64,000 nt of DNA from Spirochaetota bacterium (GTDB lineage: Bacteria > Spirochaetota > Spirochaetia > Treponematales > Rectinemataceae): NCBI GenBank assembly GCA_029265615.1, contig JAJUIB010000013.1:22344-86343 (forward strand), read 5' to 3'. This document shows, one piece after another, positions 17,598-26,177 of the stretch; within the stretch, counting starts at the first letter, position 1, and each line of letters starts with the position of its first letter. Under the pieces are notes generated by a model that was not told where the DNA came from, did not search any database, and was given only the letters and a program-made list of their open reading frames with translations. The translations under genes were made by a program, and so were the position numbers.

Positions 17598-18455
17598 ATG
17601 ATCCGCGGCTGGTCCACCGGTGCGAGCGGCATGACCGCCCAGCAGATACGCCTTGACGCCATTTCCAACAACCTCGCCAATGTCGACACTGAGGGCTACA
17701 AGCGCGACACGGCCGTCCACAAGGCCTTTGCCCAGCTTCTCCTTAGAAGGATGAACGACGACGGCGTTCTCAAAAACCCTTTCGGTTCGGGAGACCTCGC
17801 CCCGGTCGTCGGCAAACTCGGGACGGGGGTCGAAACCAACGAACTCTTCACCGAGTTCGAACAGGGTGCGCTCAAGGAAACACAGAGCGATTTCGACCTT
17901 GCCCTCGAAGGCAAAGGCTTTTTTTGCGTCGAAACGCCCTTTGGCGAGCGGTACACGCGAAATGGCTCGTTTGTGCTCGGCAAAGAGGGTTTTCTCGAAA
18001 CCAAGGAGGGCTACAAGGTTCTGGGCGAGAACGGGCCGATCATGATCAAGGAGAATAACTTCAAGGTCGACAAAAACGGTGTCGTGTTTGTCGACCGCCG
18101 TTACCAGGACGACCCCTTTCGCCTTGTGTCGCGCGAGGAGAACACCTGGGAGGGGCTCGAACGCCTCGACGCCCTCAAACTTGTCGACTTCAAAAAAGAC
18201 CGCTACATCGCCAAACAGGGCTCAAGCCTGTGGCGCGCCACGGAGGAATCAGGAGACGCGCGGGTGCTTCCCGCAAACTCGCCGAGCGCCCGCCCGAAAG
18301 TCGAGCAGGGCTTCACCGAGGCGAGTAACGTCACCCCGGTGCTCGAAATGGTGCGGATGATCGAGGTTAACCGCGCGTACGAGGCCAATCAGAAAACCAT
18401 CCAGGCCGAGGACGCGATGCTCGGCAAACTCATCAACGAGGTGGCGCGCGTCTAG
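17598..18455 (+). CDS. flgF: Flagellar basal-body rod protein FlgF (FlhO type)
   Basis: Proximal/distal rod component of the periplasmic flagellum. The 285-aa protein starts MIRGWSTGASGM and carries the rod/hook N-terminal signature AISNNLANVDTEGYKRD (about 24-40). The C-terminal flagellar motif VNRAYEANQKTIQAEDAML lies near 260-280. The central part contains FDLALEGKGFFCVET, typical of FlgF/FlgG. It is followed 42 bp downstream by flgG and then the rod-binding gene, the order found in spirochetes. FlgF and FlgG are close paralogues; the assignment follows gene order and length. Confidence 0.92.
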   Translation: MIRGWSTGASGMTAQQIRLDAISNNLANVDTEGYKRDTAVHKAFAQLLLRRMNDDGVLKNPFGSGDLAPVVGKLGTGVETNELFTEFEQGALKETQSDFDLALEGKGFFCVETPFGERYTRNGSFVLGKEGFLETKEGYKVLGENGPIMIKENNFKVDKNGVVFVDRRYQDDPFRLVSREENTWEGLERLDALKLVDFKKDRYIAKQGSSLWRATEESGDARVLPANSPSARPKVEQGFTEASNVTPVLEMVRMIEVNRAYEANQKTIQAEDAMLGKLINEVARV

Positions 18456-18497
18456 CGCGGAGCGCCATTCGCCCCGTGGGGGCGCGGAGGATAGACC

Positions 18498-19292
18498 ATG
18501 GTGCGGAGTCTTTGGACCGCAGCGAGCGGCATGATCGGACAGCAGGCGTCGATCGATACGATTTCGAACAACCTTTCAAACGTGAACACCCCCGGGTTCA
18601 AGAAAGTCCGTGCAGACTTCGAGGACCTTATCTACCAGACCGTCCGCGTCGCTGGCACACCGGCGACCGAGGACACGGTCGTCCCGGTTCCCGTCCAGAT
18701 GGGCCACGGCGTCAAACTCGCCGCGACCCAGCGCCAGTTCCTCCAGGGAGCGCTCCAGAACACCGAAAACATCTCCGATCTCGCGATTCAGGGCGACGGG
18801 TTCTTCCGCATCCAGCTCTATGATGGAAGTTACGGCTACACGCGCGACGGGTCCTTCAAAATAGACTCGAACGGCCAGTTCGTCACCTCGAACGGCTACA
18901 AGCTCATGCCGGAGACCATTCTCCCCGAAGGCTTCATCCCTGAAACACTCTCCATTTCTCAGGACGGCCGTGTGTCCGTGAAGGTCCCCGGCCGCGATGA
19001 TCCGATCGATGTCGGCCAACTTGAGCTCTACCGCTTCCCCAACCCCGTCGGCCTTACCGCTGTCGGAGAAAACCTCTTCAAAGTCTCAAATGCATCGGGC
19101 ACGCCGATCGCCGGCCGCCCGGGCTTCGACGGGATGGGCAAGACAATCCACAAGTTTCTCGAGATGTCCAACGTCTCAGTCGTCCGCGAGATGGTGTCGA
19201 TGATCGTCGCCCAGCGCGCCTACGAGTTCAACTCCAAAGCCATCCAGACAAGCGACAACATGCTCGGCACGGCGACATCACTTAAGCGGTAA
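18498..19292 (+). CDS. flgG: Flagellar distal rod protein FlgG
   Basis: Distal rod subunit. The 264-aa length is standard. The N-terminal signature SNNLSNVNTPGFKKVRADF (about 26-44), the central DLAIQGDGFFRIQL and the C-terminal block MVSMIVAQRAYEFNSKAIQ (about 235-253) with the final DNMLGTATSLKR are diagnostic. The last codons are partly duplicated just downstream of the stop codon. Likely cotranscribed with flgF. Confidence 0.96.
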   Translation: MVRSLWTAASGMIGQQASIDTISNNLSNVNTPGFKKVRADFEDLIYQTVRVAGTPATEDTVVPVPVQMGHGVKLAATQRQFLQGALQNTENISDLAIQGDGFFRIQLYDGSYGYTRDGSFKIDSNGQFVTSNGYKLMPETILPEGFIPETLSISQDGRVSVKVPGRDDPIDVGQLELYRFPNPVGLTAVGENLFKVSNASGTPIAGRPGFDGMGKTIHKFLEMSNVSVVREMVSMIVAQRAYEFNSKAIQTSDNMLGTATSLKR

Positions 19293-19349
19293 CAATCTAA
19301 TGCGAGTGCCGTGCCGATGGCACGGCGACATCGCTTAAGCGGTAGCGAT
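19266..19349 (+). repeat. Direct repeat of the flgG 3' end plus inverted repeat
   Basis: The last bases of flgG including its stop (19266-19296) recur at 19319-19349, with two mismatches in the first 27 bases and more beyond. A perfect 8-bp inverted repeat (GCCGTGCC 19308-19315 and GGCACGGC 19319-19326, 3-nt loop) lies between and overlaps the second copy. It could act as a weak terminator or mRNA stabiliser between flgG and flgJ. Confidence 0.8.
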
Positions 19350-19417
19350 ACTACGGCACGACTCCGTGACGGCGTCATGCACAACGGCGCCAGGATACAG
19401 ATGAAACGAGGCACGTG

Positions 19418-19756
19418 ATGCAGATCGACAATGCGCTCTTACAGTATCAGTCGCGCCCTTTGCGCATCCCGACTTCGGCCGCCTCCGTGCAGGGCTCAGG
19501 CGCGCGCATCACCGATAGCCGCCCGATCGACCGCACAAGCCCCCTCTACGAGCAGTGCCGTGAGTTTGAATCGATTTTCGCCAAGATGATGCTCAAAGAG
19601 ATGCGGAAAACCGTTGACAAGAGCGGCCTCGTCTCGGGCGGCTGGGCCGAAGATATCTTCCAGGACATGCTCGACGACGAATACGCGAAGAGCATGTCCG
19701 CATCCGCGAACTTCGGCCTCGCCGACCAACTCTACCGCCAGCTCGCGCGAGCTTAA
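19418..19756 (+). CDS. flgJ: Rod-binding protein, FlgJ N-terminal domain type
   Basis: Cap/scaffold for rod assembly. The 112-aa protein contains only the rod-binding domain (CREFESIFAKMMLKEMRKT, about 46-64, then WAEDIFQDMLDDEYAKSM). The muramidase domain of enterobacterial FlgJ is absent, as is usual in spirochetes. ATG at 19418 is used (GAGG 6 nt upstream); an adjacent GTG at 19415 is the alternative. It completes the flgF-flgG-flgJ group. Confidence 0.9.
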   Translation: MQIDNALLQYQSRPLRIPTSAASVQGSGARITDSRPIDRTSPLYEQCREFESIFAKMMLKEMRKTVDKSGLVSGGWAEDIFQDMLDDEYAKSMSASANFGLADQLYRQLARA

Positions 19757-19790
19757 TCGCCGCCTGGCGAACGAGGGCATAAAGACATAG

Positions 19791-20306
19791 CTAAATGCCG
19801 ATGCCGACTGCGAATCCGACAAAGAGAATGCCGCCCAAGACCCCCGTCCCCGCCACGGCAGGTGTGAAAATATAATCGGCCTGCACCTTGAACTCCGAGG
19901 CAAGAACATCTTGGAACTTTCTCTTAAAGACGACGACATCGAATCCGATGCCGCTCGTCAGTGAACCGACCGCGACAGCCGGCGCCGTGGAAGCGCCGGT
20001 CACCGTTCCCAAAGAGACGTTGAGCCGAACGCGGTCAAGGAGGCCGTAGTTCAGGCGAAGAAAACGGTAATCGGGAACAACCGTATTGTCACCGTCCAGA
20101 AACACAAATCCCGCGCTCATGGCTTCAGATAGCTGCACATTGACGGCAAACCGCGAGGCAACCGCCACATTCCCCGTGGTTAGATTGAAGGCCGGAGCAT
20201 ACCCATTATCGAACGAGAGGACCGAAAACACATCAGCAGCCGCGGCCCTCTGGACCGCCAAGCCCGCCACTGCGCAGGCGAGAAGCAGTGCCCGAATTCG
20301 TCGCAT
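19791..20306 (-). CDS. Small exported beta-rich protein (paralogue A)
   Basis: The 171-aa precursor has a Sec signal peptide (residues 1-23, MRRIRALLLACAVAGLAVQ then AAA). The mature protein is rich in alternating hydrophobic residues, Gly, Ser and Val. It ends with an aromatic-poor but strongly beta-like segment, consistent with a small beta-barrel or periplasmic beta protein. It shares length, order of segments (LRLNYGLL near the middle; F-VQADYIFTP; GGILFVGFAVGIGI at the end) and strand with the neighbour at 20322. The pair lies 15 bp apart and is convergent with flgJ. No named family is recognised; outer-membrane location is inferred. Confidence 0.72.
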   Translation of the reverse strand: MRRIRALLLACAVAGLAVQRAAAADVFSVLSFDNGYAPAFNLTTGNVAVASRFAVNVQLSEAMSAGFVFLDGDNTVVPDYRFLRLNYGLLDRVRLNVSLGTVTGASTAPAVAVGSLTSGIGFDVVVFKRKFQDVLASEFKVQADYIFTPAVAGTGVLGGILFVGFAVGIGI

Positions 20307-20321
20307 AAAAATCTCGCGTCC

Positions 20322-20819
20322 CTAGATGCCGAAGAGCATGGCGGTGGTGAAAACGACCGATCCGCCCGACATTGCGGTCGTATCGAAGAGGTAGTCGATC
20401 TTCAGGCGCAGACTGGTGCTTAGACCTGCAAGAGTTTTCACGGGAACAAGCGTCGTATATATGCCGAGTCCAGCCGCCGTATTCGCCCCCGCCTGCCCCA
20501 CGTATATAGAAGCTCCAAGATAAGGAAGGATCGTATACGACAACCGTAAAGCATTGTAGGCGGTGAGCGGCGCGGTCGTGCCGATCTGTGTCGAAGAGAT
20601 TCCCACCGAGAAATTGTCGGCAACCGCGATGCCAAGGGCGAAGGAACGGCCCGATACGAGTGCACCATCCGAGAGTCTATAGCCGATCGGAAGGCCGAGC
20701 TCGAGCGAAAGTAGTTTCGTCTCGACGGAGGGAGACGCTGCGGGAACTGCCGCCTGGGCAGCTACCCCCACCCAGGCCACAAGAGCGAACACCACGAGGC
20801 ACACAAGTCGACGCTCCAT
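20322..20819 (-). CDS. Small exported beta-rich protein (paralogue B)
   Basis: The 165-aa precursor has a Sec signal peptide ending near AQA (residue 23) and a mature domain with the same segment order as the 19791 gene (LRLSYTILPYLG near the middle; LRLKIDYLFDTT; FTTAMLFGI at the C-terminus). Glycine- and serine-rich amphipathic strands such as FALGIAVADNFSVGISS suggest an outer-membrane beta structure. It is the upstream member of a two-gene unit and probably arose by tandem duplication. Confidence 0.72.
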   Translation of the reverse strand: MERRLVCLVVFALVAWVGVAAQAAVPAASPSVETKLLSLELGLPIGYRLSDGALVSGRSFALGIAVADNFSVGISSTQIGTTAPLTAYNALRLSYTILPYLGASIYVGQAGANTAAGLGIYTTLVPVKTLAGLSTSLRLKIDYLFDTTAMSGGSVVFTTAMLFGI

Positions 20820-20962
20820 AAAACCTCCAAAGCTCGATATCTATGCAAATCATCATCTGATCCCACCAGCGCTACTGTAGCTTCCCCCTGCGCGTAGCGC
20901 AACAGCGCTCGGTGGCTACACGCCCCCGCGTGCGGGCTCTCCGCCCGCTGCGCCACAAACCC

Positions 20963-22912
20963 CTACTCCTGCTTCTTCCTGAAAAGCCCCACGAGCCGGT
21001 CGAGAAGCCCCGGGGATTCGCGCGGCGCCGGAGAGGGGGTCGCGGTGGAAGCCTTATCCAGCGCTGGCGGCCTGTCTGAGGCGCGCTGCGCCTCCGGGCG
21101 AAGCGCGCCGTGGCGCTTTGTCTTCTGGGCATTACCGGCCACACGAGCGGTTCCGCCATCAGGACGCACGTGTTGCGGTCCGGCGGCTTTTCCCTTCTTC
21201 CCACGGAATGATTCGCGGGAATTTTCAAGGCCACGGCCGTATTTCTCGCGATAGAGCTTCATGCGCTCCTCCATCGGAAGGTCATACGGATTACCCGTTC
21301 CACGTCCCGCGATCTCGGTGGGCCCCGATGCGACCGGCGCGTGTTTCCGTGGTCGCGGCGAGCCCGTTTTTCGACCGCGCTCGGCTGCATGCGAATCATG
21401 ACGCCCCTTGGGGTGACCGGCCTTGGCCTTTTCCGGGGCTACGGCGCGGCGCTTCTCGCCGCCTAAGAAACCACCTTCCCCCGTTCGCGAAGGCGCCTCG
21501 CCCAAAGAGCCGCCCGTGAGATCCGCGATGCGCTTGCGGATGTCGGGGGCGTTGTCCCGTTCACCGCGGCTACGGCCATCCTGAGCGCGCCGGCCTTCAC
21601 GCGCAGGACGTGGTGCGCCTTCCATCCCCGCCTGCCGCGATGCGCCGACAGGCACCAAGCGGCCGACCTTCGCCCCTCCTTCCGAGCGGCCGCGCGCATC
21701 GCGCTCAAAACGCGGCCGCTCGAACATGAGCCCCTCGCTCGCGTCCTCCGCGGCAAGGAGCTCCGGCCCGACCTGGCGCGCGCCAAGCTTCGCGTCGATG
21801 TAGTCCTCAATCGCAGGGAGGCCGTACACGTAACGGTCGCAGGCGAGATTTATCACCCGCGCGCCGGGCGCCCCGCGGTCGAGCATCTCAAGTCGGCGCA
21901 CATAGAGTTCTGGCTCAAGCGGAATATCATAATTAACAACTATCGGAAACTCGCCTGGAGCGAGGCCCTCGGCCCCGTCGTCGGTAAGCACGAGTACGCC
22001 CCCCGCAACCTCCTTGACGCCGTCGAGAATCGCGAATTTTCGCTCGGGAGGGAGCGCACCGAAAATATACTCGGCGAAAACGCCGTTTTCACGGAGTCGG
22101 AGGGCAGACTCCTCGGCGCTCGCCTTGAGGTTGCAAAACAGGCACACGCGCTGCGGATTCTCCCGCGCGCGCAGACCAAGCACAAATCGAAGCTTTTCCT
22201 CAGCAGTAATGTACCAGGTCTCGCTTGCAACGCTCTGCGCCTTCACAAGAGTTTCAGCGATCTCCACCTCGACGGGGTTATCGGCGAAATCCCAGGCCAG
22301 GCTCTTGGCCTTCACGGTGAGCTTGGAGGCGGCGACGATGGCGCGACGCTCCCAGGGCGGTAGAAGCGCGGCCGCAAGTCGACGCAACGTCTCAGAAGGA
22401 AGGTCGGCGAGGCGTTCGGCGCCATCAAGCACAAGAAACCCGAAGTCACGGAGGCGAAGAAGGCCCTGAGCCTGGGCACCAAGGAGCGATTCAGGCATAC
22501 CTGCGACAAAGGCGGCATTAGGCGCGCCCTCCAGGACGGGCGCGGCAGCGGGCCCCTCGACGGCGCCCTCACCTTCCCCCGGGGGGGTAACAACGCAGGT
22601 CTCCAGGCCGAGGCCGCCTGCGATCACCCGCGCCGCCGCGGCAAGCCCTTCCGCTGAGGCACGGTCGGGAAGCACACACAGGATGCGGCGCGGTGGCGCC
22701 GCATCGTCCTCCGTCTGCCCTGCGGCGAGCCATTGAAGTGCGGGGAGCAGGAGCACCGCTTCGCGCCCCTCGGCAAGCGCAAGTTTCGCGCACACATTTT
22801 CACCGTCGACGACGGCCACCTTGAGCATCTTTTCGTGAAAAAGCGCCCGACTCCGAAACGCCTCCATGCCGGCAATCAGCCGGTTATCGACACCCAATTG
22901 TCTGAAATCCAT
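20963..22912 (-). CDS. Degenerate DEAD-box RNA helicase-like protein with basic C-terminal tail
   Basis: The 649-aa protein follows the two-RecA-domain layout of DEAD-box helicases from residue 1 to about 390, but every catalytic motif is altered. Where Walker A GSGKT should be there is VVDGENVCAK (34-43). DEAD is DGAE (163-166), SAT is AAS (194-196) and the HRxGRxxR motif is RRLEMLDR (339-346). The Q motif is missing. Non-catalytic landmarks remain: FLVLDGAE, VCLFCNLK (motif IV position), VLTDDGAEGL (motif V) and IVVNYDIPLEPELYVRR. Residues about 400-649 form a tail rich in Arg, Gly, Pro, Lys and Ser, as in RNA-binding helicase tails. Likely a non-catalytic RNA-binding or scaffold protein; that role is inferred. 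Confidence 0.75.
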   Translation of the reverse strand: MDFRQLGVDNRLIAGMEAFRSRALFHEKMLKVAVVDGENVCAKLALAEGREAVLLLPALQWLAAGQTEDDAAPPRRILCVLPDRASAEGLAAAARVIAGGLGLETCVVTPPGEGEGAVEGPAAAPVLEGAPNAAFVAGMPESLLGAQAQGLLRLRDFGFLVLDGAERLADLPSETLRRLAAALLPPWERRAIVAASKLTVKAKSLAWDFADNPVEVEIAETLVKAQSVASETWYITAEEKLRFVLGLRARENPQRVCLFCNLKASAEESALRLRENGVFAEYIFGALPPERKFAILDGVKEVAGGVLVLTDDGAEGLAPGEFPIVVNYDIPLEPELYVRRLEMLDRGAPGARVINLACDRYVYGLPAIEDYIDAKLGARQVGPELLAAEDASEGLMFERPRFERDARGRSEGGAKVGRLVPVGASRQAGMEGAPRPAREGRRAQDGRSRGERDNAPDIRKRIADLTGGSLGEAPSRTGEGGFLGGEKRRAVAPEKAKAGHPKGRHDSHAAERGRKTGSPRPRKHAPVASGPTEIAGRGTGNPYDLPMEERMKLYREKYGRGLENSRESFRGKKGKAAGPQHVRPDGGTARVAGNAQKTKRHGALRPEAQRASDRPPALDKASTATPSPAPRESPGLLDRLVGLFRKKQE

Positions 22913-23190
22913 GTCACCGCTCGTAGGGAACTAAGATGAAGCCCGCACTAAGGCGGGCCGGACGCCGGGTTCCGCGACGACGGAGAGGTCTTTACGAGGA
23001 CACAGTGTCCCGTCCACACCACACGGCGTCGATGGCGATTTACCGCCTCAAGGACGCGCAGGCGGCCCCTTCCATCAAGCGCGCAGAAGTCGGCCGCTAC
23101 CCCTTAAAGGCGCGACATCCTCATTGCACCGTCGGCGCCGTGCATTCAAACCCGGTAAAACATGATTATACTATGCCGCGCAAGAACGAT
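22913..23190 (-). promoter_or_regulatory. Possible promoter and long leader of the helicase-like gene
   Basis: About 300 bp between the helicase-like start and the ygjV-like stop holds no supported gene. On the minus strand there is a TATAAT box (about 23163-23168) with TTCCAT 18 bp upstream. The resulting leader would be about 240 nt, GC-rich and full of inverted repeats. It ends with a 6-bp hairpin (GCCCGC 22941-22946 and GCGGGC 22953-22958) shortly before the start codon. No known riboswitch or RNA family was recognised. Confidence 0.35.
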
Positions 23191-23212
23191 GGAAGCGCAA
23201 CGCACAAGGCCG

Positions 23213-23854
23213 TCAGGGGCGGACACTCCGAACAAAGACCGCGCCTTCCGCGCCCGCGGGAGTGGTTTCCACGAAGCCGAGGCGTTTCAAGTAGCGGCGA
23301 TGAACTGGCACGGTGCCCCGGGCATAGAATCGAGCTTCCACGCCACCTGCGATATCCTTGGCTGCGGTCTCGAAAAAAAACTCTGCGCTCTTGTAATCCC
23401 TGTAGGCGGGAACGGCGTAGTCGAGTAACAAATCGAACACCCCCTCGCCCCGCCTGCGATAGATGACGAGCGAGGTGGGCACCATGTCGCGAAGGATAAA
23501 CACCGCCTCCGCTCCCGCAAGTTCAGCAGGCGCGAATTCCGGGGCGTGCGCCTCGATGTCCTTGCGGTAGAAGGAGAGGAACGCGGTAAGATAGGCGGAA
23601 TCGACCGATGCGAGACGGAAGAGCGAAAATGCCGATGTCTCGAGCCTGAGGCGCGAAAGATACCAGGCATCGATAAGCACGATGAAAAGATTCACGAGAA
23701 AAACCGGCAGGGATTTAATGCCAAGCCCGTACAACGCGAAAAGGACCGATCCGCCCAGATTGATGAGCCTGAGGCGCTTCACGTTTTTCATCATGAGCGA
23801 GGCGGCGATAACGAGGCTCGCGACCGTGCCGAAAATTTCGAGGGCGGGCATCAT
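23213..23854 (-). CDS. YgjV-like membrane protein with C-terminal GNAT-like domain
   Basis: The N-terminal 75 residues match the YgjV family layout: three short membrane helices (IFGTVASLVIAASLMM, INLGGSVLFALYGLGI, PVFLVNLFIVLIDAWYL) with the family-type KRLRLINL turn between them. Residues about 110-213 resemble an acetyltransferase (GNAT) half domain: strand VFILRDMVPTSLVIYRR, then YLKRLGFVE near the end, which matches the usual acyl-CoA-fold C-terminus. Function is unknown. The ATG follows a strong GGAGGAATG site. The divergent gene is the NADH dehydrogenase fusion. Confidence 0.75.
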   Translation of the reverse strand: MMPALEIFGTVASLVIAASLMMKNVKRLRLINLGGSVLFALYGLGIKSLPVFLVNLFIVLIDAWYLSRLRLETSAFSLFRLASVDSAYLTAFLSFYRKDIEAHAPEFAPAELAGAEAVFILRDMVPTSLVIYRRRGEGVFDLLLDYAVPAYRDYKSAEFFFETAAKDIAGGVEARFYARGTVPVHRRYLKRLGFVETTPAGAEGAVFVRSVRP

Positions 23855-23979
23855 TCCTCCTTGGGGCGGCGCATGGCCGCGCCGAGACCCGTATTCTTAA
23901 GCGAATTTTCCCCAAGCCGGTCAAGGGGCAACCTAGACCCACCATGCATAGGGCAACTACAATAGTGTAGAACGCTTTC

Positions 23980-24008
23980 TTGACTTTTGCTCATATATCG
24001 TACAGAAT
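23980..24008 (+). promoter_or_regulatory. Predicted promoter of the ndh-DoxX gene
   Basis: TTGACT (23980-23985) and CAGAAT (24003-24008) are 17 bp apart, and a small perfect palindrome CTACA-N4-TGTAG (23957-23970) lies just upstream. A strong ribosome site GAAGGAGAT precedes the ATG at 24063. The palindrome could bind a regulator; identity unknown. Confidence 0.5.
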
Positions 24009-24062
24009 TGATTGTCTAAAATCTCAAGCAGCGCACGATTTCTTGGCGAAGGAGATACCCAC

Positions 24063-26051
24063 ATGGGCGAAAAGAAACGCATCCTGATCTTAGGCGGCGG
24101 CTACGGCGGCGTCTGGGCGGGGAAAATTCTCGAAAAGCGCTTCCGCAAGCGCCCGGATGTCGAGATCACCCTTGTTGACAAAAAACCCTATCACACCCTC
24201 ATGACGGAGCTCCACGAGGTCGCGGGGTGGCGCACCGAGCCAGAGTCGGTGCAGGTGAGCTTCCGGAAGATCTTCGGCGGCAAGCGCATCGAAATCGCGA
24301 CCGACACGATTATCAACGTCGATTTTGAAAAAAAGGTCGCCATCTCCTCAGTGCGCGAGTATCCCTTCGACTACATCGTCGTCGGCGCCGGCGCAGAGCC
24401 TGAGTACTTCGGCATCCCCGGCGTGGCGGAAAACTCCTTCTCCCTCTGGTCGTTCGAAGACGCGATGCGGATACGCCACCACCTCGAGGAAACCTTTGCG
24501 AAGGCGGCGGCCGAACCCGATGTCGAACGACGCAAGCGACTCCTTACCTTTGTCGTTGCCGGCGCAGGCTTCACCGGGATCGAGATGATCGGTGAGCTTC
24601 TCGAATATCGCGACACGATGTGCCGCAAACTCTTCATCGACCCCAAGGAAACGCGCGTCATCTGCATCGAAGCCCTTCCCTCGATCCTGCCTATTCTGGA
24701 GGAGCCGCTCCGCGTCAAAGCGGAGAGCTATCTCAAAAGGGCGGGATGTGAGATCATGCTCAACAGCGCCATCGTCGGCGCAGAAAAGGGCCGAGTTCTT
24801 CTCAAAGACGGCACAGCGGTCGAAACTAATACCTTCATCTGGACCTGTGGCGTCAAAGGTTCGTCCTTCGCGGGTTCGCTCGCCCTCCCCATGGGCAAAC
24901 GAAACCGCATCGAATGCGACGAGGAGATGAAGTCGCCGAAATACCCCTACGTCTACGTTGTGGGGGACAATGCGGGGCTCATCCGAGACGGCAAGCCCCT
25001 CGCGCAGATCGTCGAGACGGCGCACTTTACCGCCGAAACGGCGGCGAAAAACATCATCGCCGACATCGAGGGCGGCGAGCGCCATAAGTTTTCGCCCAAC
25101 TACCATGGCGTCATGGTCTGCATCGGAAGCCACGTTGGCGTTTCGAACGCAGGCAACATGCAGACGAAGGGGTGGTTCGCGCTCTTCATCAAGCACTTCA
25201 TCAACGTCTACTACCTTTTCAACATCGCCGGCTTCAATCAGGTCTGGGAGTACGTCAAACACGAGTTCCTTGATATAAAGGAACGGCGGTCATTCCTCGG
25301 CGGCTTCGTCGAGCACAAGGTCCGCTCCTATTGGATCCTCCTCCTCCGCGTCTGGCTCGGACTCATGTGGTTCATGGAGGGCGTCAACAAGATCGGCGAA
25401 GGCTGGCTCAACTTCGCGAAGGGCTCGAGCTCGGGCTGGATGTTCAGCCCCGGCGTCGTGCAGGCAGGCATCAAAGTCGCCGAGGCGACAAGCGCCGCTT
25501 CAGCCTCAGGCGAATGGGCAGCGTCTGCGGCCGAAGCGGTCGCGGCAAGTAGCGCTGCTTCTGGCGGTGCCGCCCAAGCCGTCGCCGAAACCGTGACCGC
25601 CGCGACCGCGGCAGCAGGCCAGAGCGCGGAAGCGGCCACGCAGACCTTCGCCAAGGTCTGGGATCTCACGAGGCCCATCATCGATCCGAATTCGCCCTTC
25701 GCAAAATGGTTCCGCTCCATCTTTATGGACGGCATTTTCGCCTACCTGCCCTTCCAGGTCATGCAGGTCATGGTCGTCGTCATGGAGATGGGCATCGGCC
25801 TTGCCTTGATGGGCGGCTTCCTCACCTGGTGGGCGGCGGCCGCGAGCATCGCGATGGTCTTCCTCTTCACCTTCAATGGTATGTTCGCCTGGGACCAGGC
25901 TTGGTTCCTCTTCGCCGCGATCGTGATGCTCGGCGGGGCAGGACGCGCCTTCGGCCTCGACTACTGGGTCGTCCCCTTCTTCAAAAAACGCTGGAACGGC
26001 ACGAAATTCGCCCGCAAGTGGCACTTTTACGCCGACGATCCAAGCAAATAA
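24063..26051 (+). CDS. Type II NADH dehydrogenase fused to a DoxX-like membrane domain
   Basis: Residues 1-415 are a type II NADH:quinone oxidoreductase. FAD-binding GGGYGG is at 10-15, the second dinucleotide fold is VVAGAGFTGIEM (about 170-181), and the FAD-contacting C-terminal motif is YVYVVGDNAG (about 296-305). It would pass electrons from NADH to quinone without pumping protons. From about residue 418 the protein continues into a DoxX-like four-helix membrane domain: helix 1 ILLLRVWLGLMWFMEGVNKI; later helices around 560-640. An Ala/Ser-rich loop (about 469-525) is inserted after the first helix. The total of 662 aa is far longer than plain NDH-2 (about 400-430). Next to polyprenyl synthase, which could make the quinone tail. 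Confidence 0.88.
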   Translation: MGEKKRILILGGGYGGVWAGKILEKRFRKRPDVEITLVDKKPYHTLMTELHEVAGWRTEPESVQVSFRKIFGGKRIEIATDTIINVDFEKKVAISSVREYPFDYIVVGAGAEPEYFGIPGVAENSFSLWSFEDAMRIRHHLEETFAKAAAEPDVERRKRLLTFVVAGAGFTGIEMIGELLEYRDTMCRKLFIDPKETRVICIEALPSILPILEEPLRVKAESYLKRAGCEIMLNSAIVGAEKGRVLLKDGTAVETNTFIWTCGVKGSSFAGSLALPMGKRNRIECDEEMKSPKYPYVYVVGDNAGLIRDGKPLAQIVETAHFTAETAAKNIIADIEGGERHKFSPNYHGVMVCIGSHVGVSNAGNMQTKGWFALFIKHFINVYYLFNIAGFNQVWEYVKHEFLDIKERRSFLGGFVEHKVRSYWILLLRVWLGLMWFMEGVNKIGEGWLNFAKGSSSGWMFSPGVVQAGIKVAEATSAASASGEWAASAAEAVAASSAASGGAAQAVAETVTAATAAAGQSAEAATQTFAKVWDLTRPIIDPNSPFAKWFRSIFMDGIFAYLPFQVMQVMVVVMEMGIGLALMGGFLTWWAAAASIAMVFLFTFNGMFAWDQAWFLFAAIVMLGGAGRAFGLDYWVVPFFKKRWNGTKFARKWHFYADDPSK

Positions 26052-26177
26052 ACCCGTCATTGGCGGTCCCCACGCAGGCGGGACCGCCAATGGCACTCCG
26101 GGGGCTCCGATACCCTTGCCTCCCCGGAATACACGACGAAATTCCTGTGATCGCACACGACGAGGACACGCACGTTC

